From the NCBI GenBank assembly GCA_045576235.1, contig JAZNGA010000052.1, positions 62,001 through 126,000 on the forward strand: 64,000 nt of DNA. Reading direction: 5' to 3'. A model generated the notes under the pieces. That model worked only from the letters and a program-made list of their open reading frames with translations. It did no database searches and had not been told where the DNA came from. Positions 41,525 through 49,389 of the stretch are shown here, one piece after another (the stretch's first letter is position 1; every line of letters begins with the position of its first letter). This DNA comes from SIG437 sp045576235. GTDB lineage: Bacteria > Bacillota > Clostridia > UBA1381 > UBA9506. The translations under genes were made by a program, and so were the position numbers.

Positions 41525-42751
41525 ATGAAAAATTATGATGTGATTGTGATTGGCGGCGGGGCAGCAGGTCTGATTGCTGCAGGCAGAGCCGCGGAGCTTG
41601 GGAAAAATGTTCTCCTTGTTGAAAAAAATGAGAAGCTCGGAAAGAAGGTCTATATAACGGGCAAGGGAAGATGCAATGTGACAAATTCTGCTGACCTTGC
41701 AGATATGATTAAGTCGATTCCGATAAACGGAAGGTTTATGTATAGCGCTCTTTCAAAATTTTCAAACTGGGATTTAATCGGGCTTTTATATGAAAACGGA
41801 ACTCCCACAAAAGAGGAGCGCGGCGGGCGAATGTTTCCCGAAAGCGATAAATCTTCAGATGTCATAAAAGCGCTTTCAAAATATGCATTAAGGGATAATG
41901 TTTCGCTTTTGCGCGATGAAGCAAAAGAGCTTATCATAGAAGGCGGAAAGATTATTGGCGTGAAGCTGAAAAGCGAAGGAAAGATTTCAGCGCCTAAAGT
42001 GATTGTTGCAACGGGAGGAAAGAGCTATCCGCAGACGGGCTCAACAGGTGATGGCTTTAAGTTTGCGCGTGCCTCGGGGCACATTGTCAAAAAACCGAAG
42101 GCGGCTTTGGTTCCGCTTGTGACAAAGGAAAAATGGGTTAAGGAGCTTCAGGGTTTATCATTAAAAAACATCAGAATTGAACTGGCGGAAAACGGAGAAA
42201 CCATTTATGAGGATTTTGGAGAAATGCTTTTCACCCATTTTGGCTTGTCGGGGCCTGTGATTTTATCTTCAAGCATTCACATGGATAATTTTAAAGATAA
42301 TGAATATAAAGTGAAAATTGATTTAAAACCTGCGCTCGACAGAGAGACACTTGATAAGAGGCTTTTGAGAGAATTTGAAGAAAACAAAAATAAAGACTAT
42401 GTGAACAGCTTGGAAAGTCTTCTTCCACAAAAACTCATTCCTGTCATTGTTCGGGAGTCGGGGATTGATGCAAGGAAAAAGGTGAATGAAATAACAAAAG
42501 AAGAACGCACGCGACTTTGCACGCTCCTGAAAGCCTTTGAGTTCACCGTGACGGGCTTCAGGCCCATTGAGGAAGCAATAGTCACATCGGGCGGCGTCGC
42601 GGTCAACGAGATTAACCCAAAGACTATGGAATCGAAAATCGTTAAGGGGTTATTTTTTGCAGGCGAGGTCATAGATGTATGCGCATATACGGGCGGCTAT
42701 AATCTGCAAATTGCATTTTCTACTGGATATTGTGCAGGAAGCGACGAATAA
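41525..42751 (+). CDS. BaiN/HI0933-family FAD-dependent oxidoreductase
   Basis: A 408-residue flavoprotein of the HI0933/YhiN/BaiN type. The FAD loop VIGGGAAGLIAAGRAAE starts at residue 7; KLGKKVYITGKGRCNVTNS (about 37-55) is the family signature; IVATGGKSYPQTGSTGDG (about 160-177) and the C-terminal FAGEVIDVCAYTGGYNLQIAFSTG (about 378-401) close the flavin site. BaiN of Clostridium scindens reduces bile-acid intermediates, but most homologues are of unknown function, so no such role is claimed. The ribosome site is weak (AAGGAAAAAG). It has a separate AT-rich upstream region of about 230 bases shared with groES. Confidence 0.85.
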   Translation: MKNYDVIVIGGGAAGLIAAGRAAELGKNVLLVEKNEKLGKKVYITGKGRCNVTNSADLADMIKSIPINGRFMYSALSKFSNWDLIGLLYENGTPTKEERGGRMFPESDKSSDVIKALSKYALRDNVSLLRDEAKELIIEGGKIIGVKLKSEGKISAPKVIVATGGKSYPQTGSTGDGFKFARASGHIVKKPKAALVPLVTKEKWVKELQGLSLKNIRIELAENGETIYEDFGEMLFTHFGLSGPVILSSSIHMDNFKDNEYKVKIDLKPALDRETLDKRLLREFEENKNKDYVNSLESLLPQKLIPVIVRESGIDARKKVNEITKEERTRLCTLLKAFEFTVTGFRPIEEAIVTSGGVAVNEINPKTMESKIVKGLFFAGEVIDVCAYTGGYNLQIAFSTGYCAGSDE

Positions 42752-42849
42752 GATAAAAAGGCAGTTTTCACAAATCAAAATCTACCTTCTAATTTTTTCT
42801 TTTAAGTTGTTATTTTTATAGTAAGTGATGTCGAATTTTGGGGAAATAA

Positions 42850-42984
42850 AAAAGCCTCCCTTGCCTAAAGGGAGGGGGACCGTCGAAGACGGTGGAGGGA
42901 TATAAAAGAGGGGTTTGAATTAAATGAAAAAAGAATCCCCCAGTCTGCTTTGCAGACAGCCCCCTTTAGGCAAGGGGGCCTTGT
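42850..42984. mobile_element. Short MITE-like repeat with GCCTCCCTTGCCTAAAGG-type inverted ends
   Basis: Left end AAGCCTCCCTTGCCTAAAGG (from 42852) and right end CCTTTAGGCAAGGGGGCCTT (42963-42982) are inverted copies with two or three mismatches. Internal hairpins are ACCGTC/GACGGT (42879-42892) and GTCTGC/GCAGAC (42943-42957). The whole is about 135 bases and has no gene. I recall similar GC-rich elements scattered in gut Clostridia genomes, but cannot search for them here. The rest of the 346-base gap (42752-43097) shows nothing recognisable. Confidence 0.7.
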
Positions 42985-43097
42985 GGCAGTGCAGAGTTCA
43001 GCTAATTGGTTGCATCTAAACCTTATGTATCGCAATATTGTGCTGAATGTTGTCGAAAGAAAAAAGCCTCGTCAGATTGTCAAGCCTAAGTTTGCAT

Positions 43098-43763
43098 CTA
43101 AAACATCTGTCCCGCATATGGGCAGACTTTTATACATATTCCACAAACAGCGCCTCTGCCAATGTGTTGGAATTTTTCTTTCATAAATTTACTGCAGGCA
43201 AGCGCATCAATTATCGGAGTCTCAGGGTTATCAAACGAAAATTCCAGTCCCGAAAGAGCCATTGCAGGACAGGCATTAACGCAGGCGTTGCATCCTGCAC
43301 ATTTGCTTTCAGGCAACTTTTGGCAAAATCCATGTGACAAGTCACAGTCAGTTATAATCGTGCCGAGGCGGACACGCGGACCGAATTTTTCAGACAGGAA
43401 AAGAGCATTTTTACCGACTGTGCCAAGACCTGCTTTAACTGCCTGCATTTTATGAGATAAAAGTCCCTTTGTTCCGTTTATTGATTGTGATGCCGCAATG
43501 GGCACATATCGATAGCCGTTTTGTTCCAAAAGAAGTCCTATCCGAAGGAGAACATGGTCGATGAATGCATTCACTGTTCTGTAGTGATGAAAATATGTGT
43601 GCGTGGGAGCGTCGCAGATAGCATCAATGACAGCGTCTGAAAGCTTAATCACGATGCTAATGCTGTTATTTAAACCGTCATATTCAGCCAAAGGCTCACA
43701 CGGAGCAAAGCCTATGTCAGAAACTCCAAGCGAAAAAGCTAAATTTTTAATCTTTTCAATCAT
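43098..43763 (-). CDS. Double 4Fe-4S cluster protein, epoxyqueuosine-reductase-like
   Basis: A 221-residue protein with the double-cluster ferredoxin part of QueG-type reductases. N-terminal domain about 1-150 has KAGLGTVGKNALFLSEKFGPRVRLGTIITD, which matches QueG relatives; cluster one uses CAGCNACVNACP (about 164-175), cluster two CGICIKVCP (about 208-216) with an isolated Cys at about 192. True QueG is longer (about 300+ residues) and binds cobalamin through N-terminal residues; this short form lacks the C-terminal HEAT-like part. It is probably an electron-transfer or reductive protein of unknown substrate. Confidence 0.8.
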   Translation of the reverse strand: MIEKIKNLAFSLGVSDIGFAPCEPLAEYDGLNNSISIVIKLSDAVIDAICDAPTHTYFHHYRTVNAFIDHVLLRIGLLLEQNGYRYVPIAASQSINGTKGLLSHKMQAVKAGLGTVGKNALFLSEKFGPRVRLGTIITDCDLSHGFCQKLPESKCAGCNACVNACPAMALSGLEFSFDNPETPIIDALACSKFMKEKFQHIGRGAVCGICIKVCPYAGQMF

Positions 43764-43919
43764 AATATCACACCCTTTTCACACAAATTTTACCACAATT
43801 TAAAGATAAGAACAATTCTTTTTGCCAAAATTTAAAAAAAATATTAAATAATACTTGCATTTTTTATCATTTTAATTTAAACTATATATAGAGAAAAAAG
43901 AAACTTTTGGAGGTAACTT

Positions 43920-44477
43920 ATGATTTCAGCTGGTGAATTTAGAAACGGTATTACATTTGAATTTGAAGGAAATGTTTATCAGATAGTTGAGTTTCAACAT
44001 GTGAAGCCCGGAAAAGGTGCTGCATTTGTCAGAACAAAGCTTAAGAATGTTATAACAGGTGCTGTTGTTGAAAAAACTTTCCGTCCCACAGAAAAAATGC
44101 CGAAGGCGCATATTGACAGAAAGAGCATGGCATACTCTTATAATGACGGAGATTTATTCTATTTCATGGACAATGAGACATTTGATATGATGCCGCTTGG
44201 TGAGGATGCTTTAGGCGACGCTCTTAAATATGTTACAGAAAACATGAATGTCACAGTTCTCTCATATAAGGGAAATGTGTTTGGCGTTGAGCCTCCGACT
44301 TTTGTTGAGCTTGAGATAGCAGAGACAGAGCCGGGCGTTAAGGGAGACACAGCAACAGGGGCAACAAAGCCTGCAACGCTTGAGACCGGTGCAACTATCA
44401 ATGTTCCGCTCTTTGTTAATCAGGGAGACAGAATCAGAGTTGACACAAGAACAGGCGAATATATGGAAAGAGTTTAA
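43920..44477 (+). CDS. efp: Elongation factor P
   Basis: A 185-residue EF-P: KOW-like domain I with EFQHVKPGKGAAFVRTKLKN (about 23-42), where the loop Lys of PGKG is the position modified in other bacteria; domain II with TFRPTEKMPKAHIDRK; domain III ending VPLFVNQGDRIRVDTRTGEYMERV. It relieves ribosome stalling at polyproline. GGAGG precedes the ATG. No modifying enzyme gene was seen nearby. Confidence 0.97.
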   Translation: MISAGEFRNGITFEFEGNVYQIVEFQHVKPGKGAAFVRTKLKNVITGAVVEKTFRPTEKMPKAHIDRKSMAYSYNDGDLFYFMDNETFDMMPLGEDALGDALKYVTENMNVTVLSYKGNVFGVEPPTFVELEIAETEPGVKGDTATGATKPATLETGATINVPLFVNQGDRIRVDTRTGEYMERV

Positions 44478-44525
44478 TCTCTAATTTTTCGAAAGGAGAG
44501 GCAATAGTTTTTGCCAAAATGACTT

Positions 44526-44975
44526 ATGGGATATTTGACAGAGAAGGTTGCTTATTTAAAAGGTCTTGCTGATGGAATGAAGATTGATGATTCCACAAAT
44601 GAGGGAAAGCTTTTTGTCAGCATTCTTGATGTTTTGGAAGAAATTTCATCGAGCCTTGAGGATTTGAACGAGGAAGTAATTGAAAGCGAAGCAAGAATTG
44701 ACGAGCTGGAAGATTTTTCTGCTGAAATTTTAGATGAGCTTGAAGATTGCGACTGCGATTGCGATGATTGTGACTGTGATGATTGCGATTGCGAATATGA
44801 TGAAGATGAAGAAGACATTGATTTTTACGAGGTGGAATGTCCTTCATGCAAAGAAAAGGTTTATTTCGATGAAGATATGTTAGATGATGGCGAAATTTAT
44901 TGCCCTAACTGCGAAGAAAAAATCGAAATTGAATTTGACTGTGATTGCGACTGCGACTGCGATTGCGAACACTAA
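44526..44975 (+). CDS. CD1247-type small protein with Asp-Cys repeats and a zinc-ribbon
   Basis: A 149-residue protein. Residues about 1-65 match the CD1247 N-terminal domain of Clostridia (YLTEKVAYLKGLADGM, then a coiled-coil). Residues about 75-90 and the C-terminal tail (about 137-149) are alternating Asp-Cys runs. Between them a zinc-ribbon pair CPSC ... CPNC (about 106-127) can be seen. Metal binding is likely; the role is unknown. The strong site AGGAGAG (44494-44500) is 25 bases before the ATG, but GGCAA (44500-44504) / TTGCC (44511-44515) can form a hairpin that would shorten the distance. It lies after efp and ends at a terminator. Confidence 0.75.
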   Translation: MGYLTEKVAYLKGLADGMKIDDSTNEGKLFVSILDVLEEISSSLEDLNEEVIESEARIDELEDFSAEILDELEDCDCDCDDCDCDDCDCEYDEDEEDIDFYEVECPSCKEKVYFDEDMLDDGEIYCPNCEEKIEIEFDCDCDCDCDCEH

Positions 44976-44987
44976 TTAAAAAAGAAT

Positions 44988-45024
44988 AAAAAGCTGCAGC
45001 AAATAAAATTGCTGCAGCTTTTTT
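44988..45024. terminator. Bidirectional terminator GCTGCAGCAA/TTGCTGCAGC
   Basis: Perfect stem 44988-45002 with 45009-45023 counting the A/T flanks, loop ATAAAA, T-run to 45024. It overlaps the pth stop codon. Confidence 0.9.
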
Positions 45025-45598
45025 ATGCTTTTCCGCCTCCGGAATTATATTTATTCATAGCACTGTCCGCGCCTTTTGTGATTATTTCGGCAACTGCTTT
45101 TGCTGCAGTTTCAACCGATTTTGACATTATTTTAATGTCGTCGTCTGAAAACCTGGCAAGCACCCAATCTGCAAGGTCATAGCCTGGCGGTTTTGCACCG
45201 ACGCCTAATTTTATGCGTGGAAAGGAGTCACTTGTAAGCTGATATATAATTGATTTTATTCCGTTGTGACCGCCGTCTGAGCCCTTTTTTCTGATGCGGA
45301 CGCTTCCCGGCTCTAAGCTCACATCGTCAAAAATGACGATGACATTTTCAGCCGGTACTTTATAGTAGTCAGCTATTTCTCTCACAGATTCACCTGAAAG
45401 ATTCATGAAGGTTTGCGGCTTTACGAGCATAACGCGCTCACCTTCAATTTTTCCTTCACCTAAAAGCGCCTTATGTTTGATTTTGTTGACTTTGATGTCA
45501 AATAAAGCCGCCATATAATCAATGGCAATAAAGCCTATGTTATGTCTTGTGTTTTCATATTTTTTTCCCGGGTTTCCGAGTCCGACAATTATATACAT
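45023..45598 (-). CDS. pth: Peptidyl-tRNA hydrolase
   Basis: A 191-residue Pth that releases peptides from prematurely dropped peptidyl-tRNA. IIVGLGNPGKKYENTRHNIGF (catalytic His at about 20), LVKPQTFMNLSGESV (about 58-72), VIFDDVSLEPGSVRIRKKGSDGGHNGIKSI (about 88-117, catalytic Asp at about 92). AAAGGATA lies before the ATG. It is the last gene of a minus-strand run. The stop overlaps the terminator. Confidence 0.97.
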   Translation of the reverse strand: MYIIVGLGNPGKKYENTRHNIGFIAIDYMAALFDIKVNKIKHKALLGEGKIEGERVMLVKPQTFMNLSGESVREIADYYKVPAENVIVIFDDVSLEPGSVRIRKKGSDGGHNGIKSIIYQLTSDSFPRIKLGVGAKPPGYDLADWVLARFSDDDIKIMSKSVETAAKAVAEIITKGADSAMNKYNSGGGKA

Positions 45599-45604
45599 CT
45601 TTTT

Positions 45605-46255
45605 TTATCCTTTCACTCTTGTCAAAGCCATTCCGTCACCGATTGGAATTATTGCTGTGTCCAAATCTTCGCGGGAACAAAGCATAGTCAGAAATTCGCG
45701 CATTTTGTTTGTTATTGTTCTGTGTTTCTTTTTTGCAAGCTCATCTGTTGCAATCATACCTCCATATAAAACATTATCTGTTATAATGAGACCGCCTTTT
45801 TTTATTTTTGAAAGACATTTTTCAAAGAAGACTCCGCTTTGGCCTTTGGCAGCGTCTATGAAAATCAAATCAAAGCTGCCATCAATTTTATCAAGCTCAT
45901 CTTCGGCATCTCCGAAAATTGTTTTTATGTTTTGCTTGGCATCATATTTTTTTATGTTAATTCTTGCATTTAAAAACATTTCTTCATCGCGCTCAATGGT
46001 TGTGATGTGAGCTGTTTTTTGCGATGCATCAAACATCACCATAGCAGAATAGCCTATTGCTGTGCCGATTTCCAAAATGGATTTGGCGTTTGTTAAGGCA
46101 ACTAAAAACCCTAAAAATCTCCCTGCTTCTTTTTGTATTACAGGTATGTGGTTTTCTCTTGCATAGATGTAGAGCTCTTCTAAAAAAGGAGATTCAGGCT
46201 TTACTGTGTTTTTCAGATATTCTGCTATGAAATCATATGTAATAAAGTTATCCAT
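45605..46255 (-). CDS. SAM-dependent O-methyltransferase (TrmR/YrrM-like)
   Basis: A 216-residue class I methyltransferase of the catechol-O-methyltransferase-like family 3. SAM loop ILEIGTAIGYSAMVM (about 60-74), acidic residue in TTIERDEE, DLIFIDAAKGQ (metal-binding Asp, about 129-139) and LIITDNVLYGG (about 153-163). Firmicute members methylate 5-hydroxyuridine in tRNA (TrmR), which is the best guess here given neighbouring pth and miaA. The start overlaps the recD2 stop by 8 bases. Confidence 0.88.
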   Translation of the reverse strand: MDNFITYDFIAEYLKNTVKPESPFLEELYIYARENHIPVIQKEAGRFLGFLVALTNAKSILEIGTAIGYSAMVMFDASQKTAHITTIERDEEMFLNARINIKKYDAKQNIKTIFGDAEDELDKIDGSFDLIFIDAAKGQSGVFFEKCLSKIKKGGLIITDNVLYGGMIATDELAKKKHRTITNKMREFLTMLCSREDLDTAIIPIGDGMALTRVKG

Positions 46256-48461
46256 TTTCTGTTCCTCTCATCCACATATCAAGCGAAGTGTAGCGACATT
46301 CTTCAAAATCATTATCAACCATCTTCTGTGCGGCAATTCTGTTTCCCAAAAGTATGACACATTTTGAGGCGCGTGTTATTGCTGTGTAGAAAAGGTTTCT
46401 GCTCATAAGCCTTGGCACTCCCGAAAAGACAGGCATAACAACAACGGGAAATTCGCTTCCCTGACTTTTGTGGACTGTTATTGCGTAAGCAAGCTCAAGC
46501 TCATCTAACATATTATTTGAATATGTGACCTCTTTATCATCATCAAAAATGACGGAGAGACTCTCTTCGTCTATCGCTCTGATGAAGCCGAAGTCGCCGT
46601 TAAACACGCCGCTTCCTTCTTCTGTCTTTCCCACTCGTCTCCAGAGAAGGTCATAGTTGTTTCTCATCTGCATAACCTTGTCTCCGACGCGCAGTGTTCT
46701 CGTCGGGAAAACCTTCTCGTTCTTCTTCCCGTTTTGTGGGTTTAATGTGTCTTGCAGAAGCTTATTAAGGTTATTCACACCTGAAACTGATTTCTTCATA
46801 GGTGAGAGAACCTGAATGTCTGTCATGGGATTGTAGCCGTATGCTTTAGGGAGTCGGTCTGAAACTAAAAGGTTGACTTTTTCGGCGATGTTTTCCGCTC
46901 CGCTGCAATCAATGAAGAAAAAGTCCTTGTTTTTGACATTATATAGTGGATATTTGCCATTATTAATTCTGTGGGCATTGACAACGATCATGCTTTCCTC
47001 TGCCTGACGGAAAACTGTGTCAAGTTTTATGACGGGACAAGCGCCCGACTCAATAATATCAGACAAAACATTTCCCGCCCCGACAGAAGGGAGCTGGTCA
47101 GAGTCTCCGACCAAAATCAGTTTTGTCTCCGGTTTTAATGCATCAACTAAAGATGCCATCAAAAGCGAATCTATCATGCTGACTTCGTCTGCAATGATGA
47201 CATCTTTTTGGAGCGGCTCACTTGTCTCTCTCACAAATTCACGAAGGATGTTATCTTCGGAAAAGCCAATTTCAAGCAGACGATGAATGGTTTTTGCCTC
47301 CATACCCGTGACTGACGACATTCTTTTTGCGGCGCGTCCTGTTGGGGCAGTCAGGGCAATTTTCATATCCATAGCCTTAAACACATCTATAATAAATTTA
47401 ATCGTTGTCGTTTTTCCCGTTCCGGGTCCGCCTGTTATCACAGTAATTCCCGATGTGGTTGCTGTTAAGACTGCTTTTTTCTGGGCATCTGTAAGCGTGA
47501 TGTCAGAGTTTTTTTCAATGCGCTTTATAATTCTCTCTGCGCTTATAGGACTGCCTTGAGGAAAGCTTGCAAGCCTTAAAAGATGCGATGCCAAAAGACG
47601 CTCGCTATTAAAAAATTCGGGGAGAAAAATGCCTTCTTCTCCTTCTATTTGAGCTGAATAGAGCTCTCTTTCAATCAAGAGTTGAACGAGACCGTTTTCA
47701 GCTGCCAAATCATTTGTTTCAAGCATCTTGACTGCGAGCCTTATCAGAAGCTCGCGCGGCAGATATGTGTGACCGCCGGAAAAAGCGGAGTAGATAAGCA
47801 CATATTTTATGCCTGAACGGATTCTGTTTTCATTTTCGTTTGAAATACCCAAGCTTTTTGCGATGCCATCTGATGTTTTGAAGCTGATTCCTCTTATGGT
47901 GTCACAAAGGACATAGGGGTTTTCTTTAATAAGCTCAGTCGCATCATCGCCGAAGCGCTCATAAATCTTTACAGCAAAATTTGTTGAAATGCCAAATTTA
48001 TGTAAAAAAAGGATGATACCTTCTTTTGAACGGATGTTTTCATATGCCATGCCGATTTTGATGGCTTTTTGAAGGCTGATGCCATTTATTTCAGAAAGCC
48101 GCTCGGGAGCTTCTGACATTATGGAAAGTGTTTGGTCTCCGAAATAGTTTACGATTTTCCTTGCAGTTGCCTCACGCACGCCCGGAATAACACCAGATGA
48201 AAGATATGTCAGAATTTCACCTGTCGTAGAAGGTTTGATTTTTTCAAAGTTTGTCACTTTAAACTGCTTTCCGTAAATGTGATGGTTTGTCCATATTCCT
48301 GTGATTTTTAAAAATTCGCCTGCTTTTATGTAGGGAATTGTTCCTGTGCAGGTGAAAGCACCGCACGACTCGCTGTAAAAATCGAAAACAGCATATGAAT
48401 TTGACTCGTTTGAAAAAATGACAGCTTCGACCGAGCCTTCGTATGCGAAGAGTTCTTCCAC
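46248..48461 (-). CDS. recD2: RecD2-type 5'-3' DNA helicase
   Basis: A 737-residue helicase. N-terminal OB-like domain (about 1-75), a helix-hairpin-helix region with VIPGVREATARKIVNYFG (about 91-108), then superfamily 1B helicase motifs: GGPGTGKTTTIKF (about 341-353), APTGRAAKRMS, IIADEVSMIDSLL (about 420-432), LVGDSDQLPSVGAGNVL (about 448-464), and the C-terminal YAITVHKSQGSEFPVV (about 659-674). RecD2 acts without RecBC in recombination and replication-fork repair. Start is GTG at 48461 with AAAGGAGGAAGC spaced 4-8 bases; no better ATG is available. Confidence 0.95.
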   Translation of the reverse strand: MEELFAYEGSVEAVIFSNESNSYAVFDFYSESCGAFTCTGTIPYIKAGEFLKITGIWTNHHIYGKQFKVTNFEKIKPSTTGEILTYLSSGVIPGVREATARKIVNYFGDQTLSIMSEAPERLSEINGISLQKAIKIGMAYENIRSKEGIILFLHKFGISTNFAVKIYERFGDDATELIKENPYVLCDTIRGISFKTSDGIAKSLGISNENENRIRSGIKYVLIYSAFSGGHTYLPRELLIRLAVKMLETNDLAAENGLVQLLIERELYSAQIEGEEGIFLPEFFNSERLLASHLLRLASFPQGSPISAERIIKRIEKNSDITLTDAQKKAVLTATTSGITVITGGPGTGKTTTIKFIIDVFKAMDMKIALTAPTGRAAKRMSSVTGMEAKTIHRLLEIGFSEDNILREFVRETSEPLQKDVIIADEVSMIDSLLMASLVDALKPETKLILVGDSDQLPSVGAGNVLSDIIESGACPVIKLDTVFRQAEESMIVVNAHRINNGKYPLYNVKNKDFFFIDCSGAENIAEKVNLLVSDRLPKAYGYNPMTDIQVLSPMKKSVSGVNNLNKLLQDTLNPQNGKKNEKVFPTRTLRVGDKVMQMRNNYDLLWRRVGKTEEGSGVFNGDFGFIRAIDEESLSVIFDDDKEVTYSNNMLDELELAYAITVHKSQGSEFPVVVMPVFSGVPRLMSRNLFYTAITRASKCVILLGNRIAAQKMVDNDFEECRYTSLDMWMRGTENG

Positions 48462-48479
48462 GATGCTTCCTCCTTTCGG

Positions 48480-49388
48480 TTATATAAGCGAAGAAATGTC
48501 GATGTCTTTTGCGATATCAAGCCACAAGTAGCGCTCATCGCGACGGAACCAGGTCAGCTGACGCTTTGCATATCTTCTGCTGTTTTGTTTCACTGCTTCA
48601 ATTGCCGCATCTTTTGTTAGCTCGCCTTCAAAAAAGGAGACAATCTCCTTATAGCCAATTGCCTGCATCGATTGCATATCACGCGTGATGCCTGCATTTA
48701 AAAGAGACGAAACCTCATCAAAGAGCCCGTCATCAACCATGACATCAACACGCTTGTTGATTCTTTCATATATCAGCTCACGATCTGATGAGAGGGCAAA
48801 CATTTTATATGTGTAGGGGCTTTCTGTAAGCTTTGAAAGTTCATTTTGCTGCGTCATCGTTTTGCCTGTCTGGTAATATATTTCAAGGGCTCTTATGACG
48901 CGCTTTATGTTGTTCGGATGAATTCTTTTGCCAGACTCGGGGTCAATTTTTTCAAGCTCACTATGAAGCGCTTCTGCTCCGATTTTTTCTGCTTTTTTAA
49001 TAAGCTCATCCCGCAGAGTCAAATCAGTTTCTGCTTCTGTAAAGCTCACATTATCAACGAGCGACGAAATGTAAAGCCCTGTTCCGCCAGCAATTATCGG
49101 AAGTTTTCCGCGCGACAGAATGTCTTTGATGTCGTCTTTGGCTCGCGTGACAAAATCGCAGACAGAAAATGAGTCGTTAGGCTCCACTATGTCAATCATG
49201 TGATGGGGAATTCCGTCCATCTCCTCTTTTGTGGGTTTAGCTGAGCCGATGTCAAGCTTTTTATAAATTTGCACGGAATCAGCGGAAATGATTTCGCCGC
49301 CGAATTCTTTTGCCAAAGCCACTGAAAGCTTTGTTTTTCCCGTTGCTGTCGGGCCGCCAATTATAATTATTTCAGGTTTTTTTTCCAT
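48480..49388 (-). CDS. miaA: tRNA dimethylallyltransferase
   Basis: A 302-residue MiaA that prenylates A37 of tRNAs reading UNN codons. P-loop GGPTATGKTKLS (about 10-21), DSVQIYKKLDIGSAKPT (about 36-52), GGTGLYISSLV (about 101-111), and RYAKRQLTWFRRD near the C-terminus. Start is ATG 49388, one base after the mutL stop (TAATATG arrangement) with AAAGGATT inside mutL as ribosome site; the longer open frame lies wholly inside mutL. mutL-miaA adjacency is conserved in Firmicutes. Confidence 0.96.
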   Translation of the reverse strand: MEKKPEIIIIGGPTATGKTKLSVALAKEFGGEIISADSVQIYKKLDIGSAKPTKEEMDGIPHHMIDIVEPNDSFSVCDFVTRAKDDIKDILSRGKLPIIAGGTGLYISSLVDNVSFTEAETDLTLRDELIKKAEKIGAEALHSELEKIDPESGKRIHPNNIKRVIRALEIYYQTGKTMTQQNELSKLTESPYTYKMFALSSDRELIYERINKRVDVMVDDGLFDEVSSLLNAGITRDMQSMQAIGYKEIVSFFEGELTKDAAIEAVKQNSRRYAKRQLTWFRRDERYLWLDIAKDIDISSLI

Positions 49389-49389
49389 A

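Noticed and set aside
41525..42751. Bile-acid (bai) metabolism
   Set aside because: BaiN-type flavoproteins are widespread; no other bai gene is in the window.
42850..42984. CRISPR repeat
   Set aside because: Inverted, not regularly spaced direct repeats; only one unit.
44552..44818. Ser/Gln-rich minus-strand frame opposite the Asp-Cys protein
   Set aside because: Produced by reading the GAT-TGC repeats backwards; no start signals.
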